From: Paraprevotella xylaniphila YIT 11841
Lineage (GTDB): Bacteria > Bacteroidota > Bacteroidia > Bacteroidales > Bacteroidaceae
NCBI RefSeq assembly: GCF_000205165.1
Contig: NZ_GL883827.1
Location: forward strand, 1 to 62,066
DNA length: 62,066 nt
Direction: 5' to 3'
The notes under the pieces were generated by a model, which had not been told where the DNA came from, did no database searches, and saw only the letters and a list, made by a program, of their open reading frames with translations. A program made the translations under genes and the position numbers. This document shows positions 11,261 through 21,041 of this stretch, piece by piece. Position 1 is the stretch's first letter. Each line of letters begins with the position of its first letter.

Positions 11261-12400
11261 ATGGAATATTATAAGAAAATCATGTGTATGGCATGCTTAG
11301 GATTGTCTCTGTCGTGCCAAAGCACAAAAGTAAATACGGTGGGGGACGAGATAACCGTAGAATACCAAGATGGCATTTTGAAGACCTCTTCTTTCTTGAA
11401 GGATTATAGAATCGTGTTGTTAAAAGCTCCTAACAACGATGCCATTATCAAATATATAGACCGTTTGCTTTTTGCCGAGAACCGCATCTTCGTAGTAGAC
11501 CAAATATCAAATAAGATTCTGGCTTTCGACGGAAATGGCGAGTTCCTTGCTTCAACAGCCCGAATGGTGGGAAAAGGCCATAATGAATATATTCGCATCG
11601 TTGATGCCGCCATAGACGAGAAAGGCCATAAACTTTACGTGCATTGCGACGCTCCATACCAAATAATGGTGTTCGACTTCAACCTGAAGTTAGAGAAAAT
11701 ATTCCCGATGGAATATTATTTGAATGAAATGGCCATGGACGGCAATTACATTTACGGCTTGCGCCACAACAGCATGGACGATTCCGGATATGAAATCATC
11801 TCTATCGCCAAAGACAGTTTGGCTTCTTCCCCCAATATCGTATTGTCAACCCCAATATCCGTCAGGGGGAGAAAGGCTATGGGGAAATCCATGGTTTCAA
11901 ATCAAGGCTGCATATATGCAAGCATCCCTTTTGATAATAAGATCTGCAAGCTCAAAGACGGGAAAGTAACCGAAAGTTACATTATCGATTTTGGAGGGCA
12001 AGGACTGCCGAACCGTCCCATTGAAAAGGACATGTCTCCGGAAACTTTCGACAGGCTGTACTCCGATACGCATTGGAGCATGGTCAACATGAGCGGTTCC
12101 GATTCACTCATGTTGTTCAACACGAATAGGTCTACCCAATTCATATTGAATCAAAAAAATAAAAAATGCCATGCTTATGGAGAGATATATAATGACATGT
12201 TGCCTTTTTCCAATTCTTATATCACACCATCGCAAGGACTGGAGAACGGCATGGCATATGAAATAGAACCGGAAATCTTACTCAAATACTCGAAACACGC
12301 GGAACAGAACCACGAAAGTATCGATCCTGCACTTTTAAATATAATCCAACAAACAACTCCTGACGGAAACCCTCTAATCATATTGTGGAGTTTTAAATAG
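11261..12400 (+). CDS. 6-bladed beta-propeller lipoprotein (BF3164/TolB-like)
   Basis: About 379 residues from the ATG at 11261; a TTG at 11252 overlapping the NVEALA stop is a less likely start. The lipobox is LGLSLSC (signal peptidase II), so it should be anchored in the outer membrane. The rest is a propeller of the BF3164/TolB_like_6 type, with blade motifs such as RIFVVDQISNKILAFDGNGE and YIRIVDAAIDEKG. These proteins are typical partners of NVEALA genes in Bacteroides. No enzyme motif was seen; a ligand- or peptide-binding role is inferred. Confidence 0.8.
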   Translation: MEYYKKIMCMACLGLSLSCQSTKVNTVGDEITVEYQDGILKTSSFLKDYRIVLLKAPNNDAIIKYIDRLLFAENRIFVVDQISNKILAFDGNGEFLASTARMVGKGHNEYIRIVDAAIDEKGHKLYVHCDAPYQIMVFDFNLKLEKIFPMEYYLNEMAMDGNYIYGLRHNSMDDSGYEIISIAKDSLASSPNIVLSTPISVRGRKAMGKSMVSNQGCIYASIPFDNKICKLKDGKVTESYIIDFGGQGLPNRPIEKDMSPETFDRLYSDTHWSMVNMSGSDSLMLFNTNRSTQFILNQKNKKCHAYGEIYNDMLPFSNSYITPSQGLENGMAYEIEPEILLKYSKHAEQNHESIDPALLNIIQQTTPDGNPLIILWSFK

Positions 12401-12405
12401 CACTA

Positions 12406-12451
12406 AAATTACGGGATAAAGGTACATTGATGTATCTTTAACCCGTAATTT
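12406..12451. terminator. Bidirectional hairpin between propeller and GH3 genes
   Basis: AAATTACGGG (12406-12415) pairs with CCCGTAATTT (12442-12451), and the inner segments (AAAG..TACAT, ATGTA..CTTT) also pair. It lies between two convergent stop codons. Confidence 0.75.
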
Positions 12452-12466
12452 ACCTTATACAATTTA

Positions 12467-15064
12467 TTACAAAAGAGTTATCTTCAACTTATTCCCCTCC
12501 GGCGTGTCCGAACTGTTGCCATACATGATTTCGTACTCACCGGGAACCACGCGCATCGTGTTCGTGGACGTGTCGAAGAACTCGAAAGCTTCGGGGGACA
12601 GTTCGATGGAAACCCTACGGCTCTCGCCTGCCTTCAGTTCCACACGGCGGAAACCGCGAAGGCTCTTCAACGGACCACCCGTGTCGCCCACCTTACGGAC
12701 GTAAACCTGAACCACCTCGGCACCGTCACGCTTGCCCGTGTTCTTCACCTGAGCCGTGAACTTCACGCCCTCGCCCGCTTCCACGGAAGACTTGCTCAAA
12801 CGGCCTTTGGAGATGGCGAACGTGGTATAACTCAAACCATAGCCGAAGGGGAAGAGCGGTTTATCCGTCATGTAACGGTAAGTGCGACCCTTCATGCTGT
12901 AATCTTCAAAGTCGGGAAGCTGCTCCGTGTTCTTGTAGAACGTCACGGGCAACTTGCCACTGGGATTGAAATCACCGAACAGCACGTCGGCCACGGCCAA
13001 TCCCCCGGCCTGGCCTGGATACCAAGCCTGCAAGATGGCATCGCACGATTCCAATTCCGGCACCAAGGCCATGGCGGACCCCGAGCAGTTGACGAACACC
13101 ACTTTCTTGCCTGCCGCCTTCAACGCCTTCAGGATGTCGCGCTGCACCTGAGGCAGCTCGATCGAAGTGCGGTCGCCTCCGGCAAAACCCGGACAGTTGA
13201 CGTGGTTCTTTTCCTCTCCCTCCAAATCCGGAGATATGCCGCCTACGAAAACGACCGTTCCGGCATCTTTCACACGGGCAACCACTTCGGTGGGAGAAAC
13301 CTGACGACGAATCCCCACGTCGAACTTCAACAAAGCCTCGCCCGCAGCCTGCATGTACTCGATTTTAATATCATAATCTTTCCCTGCCGTAGCATCCAAG
13401 GCGTATTCACGCTTTTCGCGGGCATGCTCGCCCCAGTAATCAATGACCTTCTCGCCGTTCACATACACGCGGTAACCATCGTCTCCTTCAATCACCAAAT
13501 CATATTTTCCACCCTGCAACGGACGGAAAGTACCTTCGTACACCGCCGTGAAGTTTTGCAGGTTCACTCCTGCCGCAAACACGGTATTTCCCCCGTTGTT
13601 CTTATTAACCGGAGTGGCTAATTCCTGCGTGGCAACCGCCTCTCCTTTCATCTCCAGATTATTCCAATACGTGGCCTTCAGTCCCGTCCTCCCGTCGTGC
13701 GACAACTGGTGGAAATAAGAATCGAAGACTTCATTACTCAGAAGGTTGCACCCTTTTTCATACCGCACGTCACGGCCAAGCCTTTCACGAATACCGTCCA
13801 AGACCGTATAAGTATGCGAAGGCGTACCTTCATAATTTCCCCACTGCATGACGGAATCCACCGCATTCGGCCCCATTACGACGACATCGCCACGCGTCTT
13901 GTCCAAAGGAAGCACCCCGTCGTTGTGCAACAAGACCAAAGACTTACGGGCAATGTCCAAAGCCATCTGCTTGTGTGTTTGGCAATCCACCGTATCTATG
14001 CCGATGCGACTCCAAGGTACCAACGAGTCGTCATCCATTTCCCCGAGCGCAAAACGGGCTTCCAACAAACGGCAGAGACTGGTGTCGATACGGTGTTCCG
14101 TTATCAATCCCCTATCGACTGCCGCTTCCAATTGCATGTAATCCCCCCATCCGCATTCCAAGTCCGTCCCGCTGGTTACTGCGGAAGCACTGGCCGTGGC
14201 GGCATCGGGATGCGTCTCGTGCAAGCCCGGGTTGAAAAAGTCACCGATGGCACCGCAATCGCTCACCACCACATATTTAAACCCCCATTCGTCGCGCAGG
14301 ATTTGATGAAGCAGGCGTTTGCTCCCGCAACAGGGTTCTCCCTCGAAACGCTGATAGGCACACATCACTTCTTTCACATCGGCTTCTTGGACCAACACCT
14401 TGAAAGCCGGCAAATAAGTCTCCCACAAATCGCGTGGGTCAAGCTGTTCCACATCGAAATAATGACGCTTGGCTTCCGGCCCGCTGTGCACGGCATAATG
14501 TTTCGCACAAGCGTGCAGCTTGTCGTACTTGGCATCCGCAGGACCTTGCAAGCCCCTGACCACAGCCACACCCATCCGGGAAGTCAGGTAAGGGTCTTCT
14601 CCCCAAGTCTCTTGCCCCCGTCCCCACCGGGGATCGCGGAAGATATTCACATTGGGTGTCCAAAACGTCAATCCTTCGTTCATCTGCCCGTAGCGGCCTT
14701 TTTTGTGCGCATCGTGATATTTCGCACGAGCCTCGTCGCTTACCGTCGTGTACACGGCCTCCACGGCCTCATCGTCGAACACGGAAGCCATCCCCATGGT
14801 GATGGGATAAACCGTGGCGATTCCGCTACGGGCCACTCCGTGCAACGCCTCGCTCCACCAGTTATAAGGCTTGATGCCCAAACGCTCCACTGCGGGAGAA
14901 GAATTAATCATCAAGGAAACCTTCTCTTTCAGCGTCAACCTCTTCAACAAATCCTCAGCACGTTCACGAGGAGACAAATCAGGATTCTTGTAAGGTTCGT
15001 TCTGTGCCCAACCTATATCAGCCACGGCCAACCCTAACCACAAAACAAATACGGTATTTTTCAT
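12467..15064 (-). CDS. Secreted GH3 glycosidase with inserted PA14 domain
   Basis: 865 residues. Signal peptide at 1-20 (cut after GWAQ). The N-terminal GH3 barrel holds the nucleophile in VVSDCGAI (D269), with RDPRWGRGQET and KHYAVHSGPEAKRH, a signature typical of beta-xylosidase/arabinosidase-like GH3 enzymes. The second GH3 domain is split by a PA14 module (about 455-595, TGLKATYWNNLEM to LLKFDVG). A fibronectin III-like domain ends the protein (YVRKVGDTGGPLKSLRGF). The enzyme probably releases xylose, arabinose or glucose from plant glycans in the periplasm. It follows the GH105-DUF4861 gene on the same strand, but a terminator lies between them. Family firm, sugar uncertain. Confidence 0.9.
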   Translation of the reverse strand: MKNTVFVLWLGLAVADIGWAQNEPYKNPDLSPRERAEDLLKRLTLKEKVSLMINSSPAVERLGIKPYNWWSEALHGVARSGIATVYPITMGMASVFDDEAVEAVYTTVSDEARAKYHDAHKKGRYGQMNEGLTFWTPNVNIFRDPRWGRGQETWGEDPYLTSRMGVAVVRGLQGPADAKYDKLHACAKHYAVHSGPEAKRHYFDVEQLDPRDLWETYLPAFKVLVQEADVKEVMCAYQRFEGEPCCGSKRLLHQILRDEWGFKYVVVSDCGAIGDFFNPGLHETHPDAATASASAVTSGTDLECGWGDYMQLEAAVDRGLITEHRIDTSLCRLLEARFALGEMDDDSLVPWSRIGIDTVDCQTHKQMALDIARKSLVLLHNDGVLPLDKTRGDVVVMGPNAVDSVMQWGNYEGTPSHTYTVLDGIRERLGRDVRYEKGCNLLSNEVFDSYFHQLSHDGRTGLKATYWNNLEMKGEAVATQELATPVNKNNGGNTVFAAGVNLQNFTAVYEGTFRPLQGGKYDLVIEGDDGYRVYVNGEKVIDYWGEHAREKREYALDATAGKDYDIKIEYMQAAGEALLKFDVGIRRQVSPTEVVARVKDAGTVVFVGGISPDLEGEEKNHVNCPGFAGGDRTSIELPQVQRDILKALKAAGKKVVFVNCSGSAMALVPELESCDAILQAWYPGQAGGLAVADVLFGDFNPSGKLPVTFYKNTEQLPDFEDYSMKGRTYRYMTDKPLFPFGYGLSYTTFAISKGRLSKSSVEAGEGVKFTAQVKNTGKRDGAEVVQVYVRKVGDTGGPLKSLRGFRRVELKAGESRRVSIELSPEAFEFFDTSTNTMRVVPGEYEIMYGNSSDTPEGNKLKITLL

Positions 15065-15179
15065 GCTTATTTAAATTATAAATGGTTTTATCTTGCAAAA
15101 TAAAATAATTCGCCAAAGAACAGACATGGAGAAAAACACTAATCACATGGATGATATTAAGGCCGCCTCATTTCCATGT

Positions 15180-15220
15180 AAAAAATAAGGTTGGCCTTGC
15201 TTCTGCAAAGCCAACCTTAT
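15180..15220 (-). terminator. Rho-independent terminator of the GH105-DUF4861 gene
   Basis: On the minus strand ATAAGGTTGGC pairs with GCCAACCTTAT, with an inner TTGC/GCAA stem, followed by T residues. It ends 26 bases after the GH105 stop, so the GH3 gene downstream needs its own promoter. Confidence 0.85.
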
Positions 15221-15245
15221 GGTCAAAACGGCATCGAGACACAAC

Positions 15246-17567
15246 TTATTTCAATGTCACGGCCAAAGGCGTTTTCAACTGACGGCCGTACCGCTCCACG
15301 TTCTCCTGCCAAACGGCCATATCCGGCATGTCATACTTGCTCCACGCGGAACCGAAATAGTAAGTAAAAGTATCCCCCGGTTCGTAGTTGCTGATTCCTA
15401 CCACATGCCCCACGGCACCAACCTCTTCTTTCGCCATCGGAACATATTCTACCGACTTCAAGTTTTCGGGGAACAAGCAAGCTATGTATATCAGCCCGTT
15501 CATCGCCTCCGGATGGTCCATCGCATCGGCATACGCCACATAACCGAGTTTTTTATTCATTACATACGCATCCGGTATACTCTTATGCACGGCAATACCG
15601 GCAGCCACCTTACGGACTTCACTCAAATTAGCATAAGTCACTTCACATTTGTTCAGATGCGTACCCTTGTCCAATGTAATGACACGGGTTTCCACTACGT
15701 CCTTATCCTGACCGACTTGTACCGGTGCAAACGCCATACGGGCAGAAAAGCGCAACGGCCCCATGTCCAGGATTTCCACCTCCTTATAACATAAAGGATA
15801 GACAAAGTCCTTCCCTTCCATCAAAGCGGGCACACCGGCACCCATCGTCGGGCCTACCGTATAAGCATCCATTCCGTAACCGTGGTCGCGATGGTAAGTC
15901 AACGTACGATGCAAGGCGGCACACTCGCCTCCACGTCCGGCCTTGCGCAACTTGTCCTGCAGGCCGTACGAAGTCAACTCGCTATGGTAGAAAGTTTCGA
16001 GCATCGGACAAGGCACGTTCTTATTAAACACATCGAAACCATAAATGCGTTGTCCGCTTTTCTGGATGGCCGGACCGTATGCCCGCCAACCGTTCCGGTC
16101 GTTTTCCCAAGCCAAATCGTCTTCACGCGAAGCATACACACGCCCCCACGACGTGAAACGGTAGTCGGCCGGCTGTCCTTTCACAATCGTCAGTTCCGTG
16201 GAAGAAGCGGGACGCACGGAAGCCTGCAACAAGAGCTTGCCGTCATGGGTCAACTGATAAGGCACTTCCGTCCGGTCTCCGTCATACACCACGAACTGAC
16301 GTCCGCCACCGATACCGAGTTTCTCAAATATCGTCTTGGCCTCCAGTTCCACCACATCATTACGGTTGTCTTTCGTCGTATTCTTTACCTCTACTTTTAT
16401 AGAAGGAGAGTTCTTATCCTCCACGCTACCGTCCAGATAACGTACACGCTCACAAGCCGCCAACAGCCATGCACCGGTTCCGAAAGGAGCCTGCGACTTG
16501 GCATCCACCTTACGGGTCGGGTCGGGCTTCTCGCCAATGGGCTGCACATAACCGATGCTGCCATCCGGTTGGAGTGCCGTAGAAACCAGATAATTCCAGG
16601 CTTTTTCAATCACCGGGGCATACTCCGTCTTGTCTAGCAAGCCATGGTTTACGCCCCACATCAGGCCGTAGGCAAAGAATGCCGTACCGCTCGTCTCCGG
16701 TCCCGGAGCATCCTCTTCGCACAACATGCTGCGGCTCCAGTATCCTTCCGGCCTCTGGCAGCGTGCCACACCTTGTGCCAACTCCCTGAACCGCTTCTGG
16801 AAGAAAGCGCGGTGCTCATAGTCCTCCGGCATGTCGCCCAACACCTTGGCCAGACCGGCCAACACCCATCCGTCGCCACGCGCCCAGAAACTCTTTCCGC
16901 CACTGGCTGTCTTCACTTTGGGATAAATATACTTCGCGTCGCGGTAATACAACTGGGCCTCCGCATCATACATCAGGCTGTCGCTCCACAAGTAATTCTC
17001 ATACATGCGGTCCAGGAACATGCGGTCGCCCGTCAACTTGTACATCTTCGTCATCAACGGCATCACCATGTAGAGTGCATCTGCCCACCACCAGAACTTG
17101 TTCTCATCCAAATGGCAGGCGTACGTCATAACCTCCTTCGCACGGGCTACCTTATAATCGGCCGGGTTCAGGTTATACATGTCAATGTAGGTCTGGAAAC
17201 AAATCTGCCAGTCGCCGAAGAGCACGAAATCCTGGCCCTCCCCGTAAGTCTTGTACTTCCAGTTCCGCTTGTCATCGCTGTTTGCGCCCCGCCAACGGTT
17301 ATGTTCGCACCACTGTTGGCTGTAATTGTAATATGCCGCCTTGCCTGTCAGGCGGTAGGCTTCCATGTTTCCGGTGTAATAAGCGGCATTGTCCCAGAAC
17401 GCACGCACCTTGGGCGAATTGTTCGCCTGCCAATAATCGTTTACTTTCCCTATCAGCTGCAAGACTTCAGCCGACCCCGCGCCGCCCTGTGCCGCCACCG
17501 GGAGAAGCACTCCCACGCACCACAAGACCATCCACACGCGCAAAAACTTGAAATCAAAGTGTTTCAT
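15246..17567 (-). CDS. GH105-type unsaturated glycuronyl hydrolase fused to DUF4861
   Basis: 773 residues. Signal peptide at 1-27 (cut after VAAQ). Residues about 32-380 are a six-hairpin barrel of the GH88/GH105 (YteR/YesR) type. The catalytic-type Asp is in WWWADALYM (D163), with FWARGDGWVLAG near 230; these enzymes remove unsaturated uronic acid from lyase products such as rhamnogalacturonan fragments. Residues about 395-773 match DUF4861, a family of unknown function common in Bacteroidetes glycan loci. A DUF4861 module behind GH105 suggests that it acts on, or binds, the same oligosaccharide. The -7 element TACTTTTG lies upstream. No lyase or SusCD genes are near. Confidence 0.85.
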   Translation of the reverse strand: MKHFDFKFLRVWMVLWCVGVLLPVAAQGGAGSAEVLQLIGKVNDYWQANNSPKVRAFWDNAAYYTGNMEAYRLTGKAAYYNYSQQWCEHNRWRGANSDDKRNWKYKTYGEGQDFVLFGDWQICFQTYIDMYNLNPADYKVARAKEVMTYACHLDENKFWWWADALYMVMPLMTKMYKLTGDRMFLDRMYENYLWSDSLMYDAEAQLYYRDAKYIYPKVKTASGGKSFWARGDGWVLAGLAKVLGDMPEDYEHRAFFQKRFRELAQGVARCQRPEGYWSRSMLCEEDAPGPETSGTAFFAYGLMWGVNHGLLDKTEYAPVIEKAWNYLVSTALQPDGSIGYVQPIGEKPDPTRKVDAKSQAPFGTGAWLLAACERVRYLDGSVEDKNSPSIKVEVKNTTKDNRNDVVELEAKTIFEKLGIGGGRQFVVYDGDRTEVPYQLTHDGKLLLQASVRPASSTELTIVKGQPADYRFTSWGRVYASREDDLAWENDRNGWRAYGPAIQKSGQRIYGFDVFNKNVPCPMLETFYHSELTSYGLQDKLRKAGRGGECAALHRTLTYHRDHGYGMDAYTVGPTMGAGVPALMEGKDFVYPLCYKEVEILDMGPLRFSARMAFAPVQVGQDKDVVETRVITLDKGTHLNKCEVTYANLSEVRKVAAGIAVHKSIPDAYVMNKKLGYVAYADAMDHPEAMNGLIYIACLFPENLKSVEYVPMAKEEVGAVGHVVGISNYEPGDTFTYYFGSAWSKYDMPDMAVWQENVERYGRQLKTPLAVTLK

Positions 17568-17620
17568 GTAGAATGATATTAATAATTAATGATTTGGTTC
17601 TGCATGCTTCGCATGTTCCG

Positions 17621-17628
17621 CAAAAGTA
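17621..17628 (-). promoter_or_regulatory. -7 element for the GH105-DUF4861 gene
   Basis: Minus-strand TACTTTTG fits TAnnTTTG, 54 bases before the start codon. No convincing -33 box. Confidence 0.4.
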
Positions 17629-17731
17629 AATAAAAAAAACATAACCACGAAGCTTTTTAAGGATTACCTTATTAAAAACGCTATATTTTGTGTCCGCAAA
17701 CAAAAACCGCGCACGGGCGTTTCCCGCAGGT

Positions 17732-18661
17732 TTACCTACCGTCTGCGAACTTTCCTTGCCACGTGTTCCGCTCCCTCATCCTACGTTTCAGCCGTTCTGT
17801 AAACTCATAATTTTTCAGTCCCCAGTCGGGAGCTATCAAAAGTTCCTTGGGGGATTGCGAAACAAAACGCTCCAACACCAAATCGCCCCGCAAACGTTCG
17901 ATGTAGTCGATGACCAGATCTATGTACTCATCCACCGTGTACAGATGGAACCACTCTGGATGCAATCCATACTCATGCGCCATCCGCGTCCCTTTTATCA
18001 ATTGGAGTTGATGGATTTTCAAGGTTGTCAAAGGTAAACGGGATACCAATGCAGCCTGCCCGACCAGTTCCTCACGCTTTTCGCCGGGCAGCCCGAGGAT
18101 GATATGCCCGCCGGTACGTATGCCTGCACCCGCCGTGCGCCGGAGGGTCTCTTCCGTCTCGGCAAATGTGTGCCCACGATTGATACGGACAAGCGTACCG
18201 TCATCCACGCTCTCTATCCCGTACTCCACCATCAGGAACGTGCGGCTGTTCAGTCCGGCCAGATAGTCCAGCAACGCCTGCGGCATGCAGTCGGGGCGCG
18301 TGCCGATGACGATTCCCACCACATCCGGCACAGCCAAAGCTTCTTCATACTTACGGATAACCTCCCTCACTTCCCCATACGTGTTCGTATAGGCTTGGAA
18401 ATAAGCCAAAAACTTCATATCCGGATACTTGCGTCCGAAAAAGCGTTTGCCTTCCTCCAACTGCTCCGTAATCGTTTTCTCCGTGCGGCAATAAGCCGGG
18501 TTAAACGTCTGGTTGTTGCAGTAAGTGCATCCGCCCCACCCTTTTTCCCCATTACGGTTAGGACAAGTGAAACCGGCATTGATGGAAATCTTCTGTACTT
18601 TGAAAGGAAACTCGCGGCGCAGGAAATCCCCGTAGTCCGTATATAAATAAGGTATAGCCAT
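17732..18661 (-). CDS. Radical SAM protein, YhcC/TIGR01212 family
   Basis: 309 residues from the ATG at 18661. An upstream ATG at 18688 would begin inside the -7 promoter element, so it was rejected. The iron-sulfur cysteines lie near the N-terminus: C of FTCPNRNGEKGWGG, then CTYC. Family motifs follow: QAYTNTY, VVGIVIGTRPDC, EYGIES, RINRGH and HIILGLPGE. YhcC-family members are widely conserved, probably acting on RNA or as SAM-dependent modifying enzymes, but no reaction is settled. It is transcribed away from the DPP IV gene from a shared symmetrical promoter region. Confidence 0.88.
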   Translation of the reverse strand: MAIPYLYTDYGDFLRREFPFKVQKISINAGFTCPNRNGEKGWGGCTYCNNQTFNPAYCRTEKTITEQLEEGKRFFGRKYPDMKFLAYFQAYTNTYGEVREVIRKYEEALAVPDVVGIVIGTRPDCMPQALLDYLAGLNSRTFLMVEYGIESVDDGTLVRINRGHTFAETEETLRRTAGAGIRTGGHIILGLPGEKREELVGQAALVSRLPLTTLKIHQLQLIKGTRMAHEYGLHPEWFHLYTVDEYIDLVIDYIERLRGDLVLERFVSQSPKELLIAPDWGLKNYEFTERLKRRMRERNTWQGKFADGR

Positions 18662-18683
18662 ACTTTTTAAACCGTTATTGCCT

Positions 18684-18714
18684 CGCAAAGATAGAAAAAA
18701 AACTTATCTTTGCG
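18684..18714. promoter_or_regulatory. Symmetrical divergent promoter pair
   Basis: CGCAAAGATA (18684-18693) and TATCTTTGCG (18705-18714) are perfect inverted copies 11 bases apart. Each contains a TATCTTTG -7 element, one reading toward the radical SAM gene and one toward the DPP IV gene. The two promoters must overlap. Confidence 0.7.
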
Positions 18715-18761
18715 ACAAAATAGTTATAGGTTAAGATATTATCCATTACATCTGAAATAAA

Positions 18762-20969
18762 ATGAAAAAGATTGCAACCTTTTTGGCCGGCTGCCTTTTA
18801 GCAGCCATTCCCGTACACTCGAATGCGGCGGGACTTTCATTAAAAGAGTTGTGCGCAGGCGAATATGCCGCCAAACGCATCTATGGCGTGAACCCGCTCA
18901 ACGACGGGGAGAGCTATTCCCGGCTGAGCGACGACCACAAGCAAATCATCACCTATTCCTTCAAGGACGGACGGCAGAAAGACGTGCTGTTCGACGTGGC
19001 TACGGCAAGGGACGTGAAACTGGAAAAGATAGACGGTTACATCATGTCGCCGGATGAAAAGAAAATGCTGATACAAACGGAAACGAAACCCATCTACCGC
19101 CATTCCTTCACCGCCGTCTACTACTTGTACGACATTGCCAACCGCACCCTCAGCCCCTTGTCGGACAACGGCCCTCAACAGTCGCCCAAGTTCTCGCCGG
19201 ACGGGAACCTCGTGGGTTTCGTGCGCGACAATAATCTGTTCTTGGTCAAACTGCTGTTCAACAACAGCGAAAGCCAAATCACCAAAGACGGGAATTTCAA
19301 CGAAGTCATCAACGGCATCCCCGATTGGGTGAACGAAGAGGAGTTCGGCACAAGCCGCTCTTTCGACTTCAATGCCGACAACACGATGATAGCCTGGATC
19401 CGCTACGATGAAAGCAAAGTGAATACGTTCTCATTCCCATGGTACAAAGGCAGCCATCCGGCCAAAGAACAATATGCGGAATATCCCGGACGCTACGAAT
19501 ACAAGTATCCCATGGCCGGTACGACCAACTCTACTGTCAGCGTGCAGACGTTCGACATCAAGGCCCGCGTAATCCGCACGATGAAACTTCCCCTTGAAGC
19601 CGACAGCTATATCCCGCGCATCCGTTTCACCAACGACCCGGCCAAACTGGCCGTCTTTACGTTGAACCGCCATCAGGACTGCCTGGAAGTGTACATGGCC
19701 AACCCGCGTTCCACGGAGTGCAAGAAAATCCTGCGCGACAACGTGGACAAGTACGTCAGTGAAAACGTCTTTAAGAATCTGGCATTCTACCCCAACCGTT
19801 TCGTGCTGACCAGCGAGCGTGACGGATACAACCACCTCTATCTCTACGACTTGAACGGCAGCCTGATAAAGAAGGCCGTAGACGGGAAGCTCATCGTCAA
19901 GAGCTTCTATGGATACGACACGGCGGACGGCAGCTTCTATTTTTCCGCCAACCCGGCAGACGACCCGATGCACACGGCCGTTTACAGGAGCGACAGCAAG
20001 GGCAAGATAGAAAAACTCTCCGCAGAAGAAGGCGACAACAGTGCCATATTCAGCAAAAACATGAAGTATTACATGAACGTCTATTCCAACATCCGTACTC
20101 CGTACGTGACCACCCTCTGCAACCGCAACGGCAAGACGCTGAAAGTGCTCGAAGACAACCAAGCATTGGTGGCCAAACTCGACGGACAGGATTTAGGAAC
20201 GCGCGAGTTTTTCCAATTCACTACGGGAGAAGGCATAAAGCTGAACGGCTACATGGTCAAACCAGCCGGTTTCGACGCGAACAAGAAATACCCCGTCGTC
20301 ATGTTCCAATACAGCGGTCCCGGCTCGCAGCAAGTCCTCGACTCTTGGGGAACCGGCAGCATGGGCGGCACTTTGTATGAACAATACTTGGCCCAACAAG
20401 GATTCATCTGTGTCTGCGTGGACGGACGAGGCACGGGCGGACGTGGTGCGGAGTTCGAGAAATGTACCTACCTGAACTTAGGCTACTTGGAAGCGAAAGA
20501 CCAAGTGGAAACCGCCCTTTATCTGGGCACGTTGCCCTACGTGGACGGTAAACGCATCGGCATCTGGGGTTGGAGCTACGGAGGCTTCAACACGCTGATG
20601 AGCATGAGCGAAGGCCGTCCCGTCTTCGCCGCCGGAGTGGCCGTTGCCCCTCCTACCTGTTGGCGTTACTACGACACGGTCTACACGGAACGCTTCATGC
20701 GCACCCCGAAGGAAAACGCCGCCGGATACGACCGCGGCCCGATAAGCCAAGCCGGCAAGCTACATGGCAAGCTCCTGATTTGCCACGGTACGGCCGACGA
20801 CAACGTCCACTTCCGCAACTCCATGGAGTATGCCGAAGCACTGGTGCAAGCCGGCAAGCCGTTCATGATGCTCCCCTATAACAACCGCAACCATAACATC
20901 ACCGGCGGCAACACCCGTAACCATCTTTATACGGGCATCACGAATTTCTTCATCGAAAACATGAAATAA
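18762..20969 (+). CDS. Dipeptidyl peptidase IV (S9B), secreted
   Basis: 735 residues, the usual DPP IV length. Signal peptide at 1-23 (cut near HSNAAG). The propeller domain holds the DPP IV glutamate pair in WVNEEEFGT, which binds the substrate amino terminus. The hydrolase domain has S605 in GWSYGGFN, D679 in GTADDNVHF and H711 in NRNHNITGG. It removes Xaa-Pro dipeptides from peptide N-termini in the periplasm or at the surface. It is a single gene with a strong -7 element shared in mirror form with the divergent radical SAM gene. Compared with the S9 enzyme at 7244-9532, this one has the canonical active-site sequence. Confidence 0.93.
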   Translation: MKKIATFLAGCLLAAIPVHSNAAGLSLKELCAGEYAAKRIYGVNPLNDGESYSRLSDDHKQIITYSFKDGRQKDVLFDVATARDVKLEKIDGYIMSPDEKKMLIQTETKPIYRHSFTAVYYLYDIANRTLSPLSDNGPQQSPKFSPDGNLVGFVRDNNLFLVKLLFNNSESQITKDGNFNEVINGIPDWVNEEEFGTSRSFDFNADNTMIAWIRYDESKVNTFSFPWYKGSHPAKEQYAEYPGRYEYKYPMAGTTNSTVSVQTFDIKARVIRTMKLPLEADSYIPRIRFTNDPAKLAVFTLNRHQDCLEVYMANPRSTECKKILRDNVDKYVSENVFKNLAFYPNRFVLTSERDGYNHLYLYDLNGSLIKKAVDGKLIVKSFYGYDTADGSFYFSANPADDPMHTAVYRSDSKGKIEKLSAEEGDNSAIFSKNMKYYMNVYSNIRTPYVTTLCNRNGKTLKVLEDNQALVAKLDGQDLGTREFFQFTTGEGIKLNGYMVKPAGFDANKKYPVVMFQYSGPGSQQVLDSWGTGSMGGTLYEQYLAQQGFICVCVDGRGTGGRGAEFEKCTYLNLGYLEAKDQVETALYLGTLPYVDGKRIGIWGWSYGGFNTLMSMSEGRPVFAAGVAVAPPTCWRYYDTVYTERFMRTPKENAAGYDRGPISQAGKLHGKLLICHGTADDNVHFRNSMEYAEALVQAGKPFMMLPYNNRNHNITGGNTRNHLYTGITNFFIENMK

Positions 20970-21041
20970 GGAAACGAAACTGCCCTATGGGCTTTTCATG
21001 AAAGAACTTTACATGATATAATTCACATTATCAACATATTA

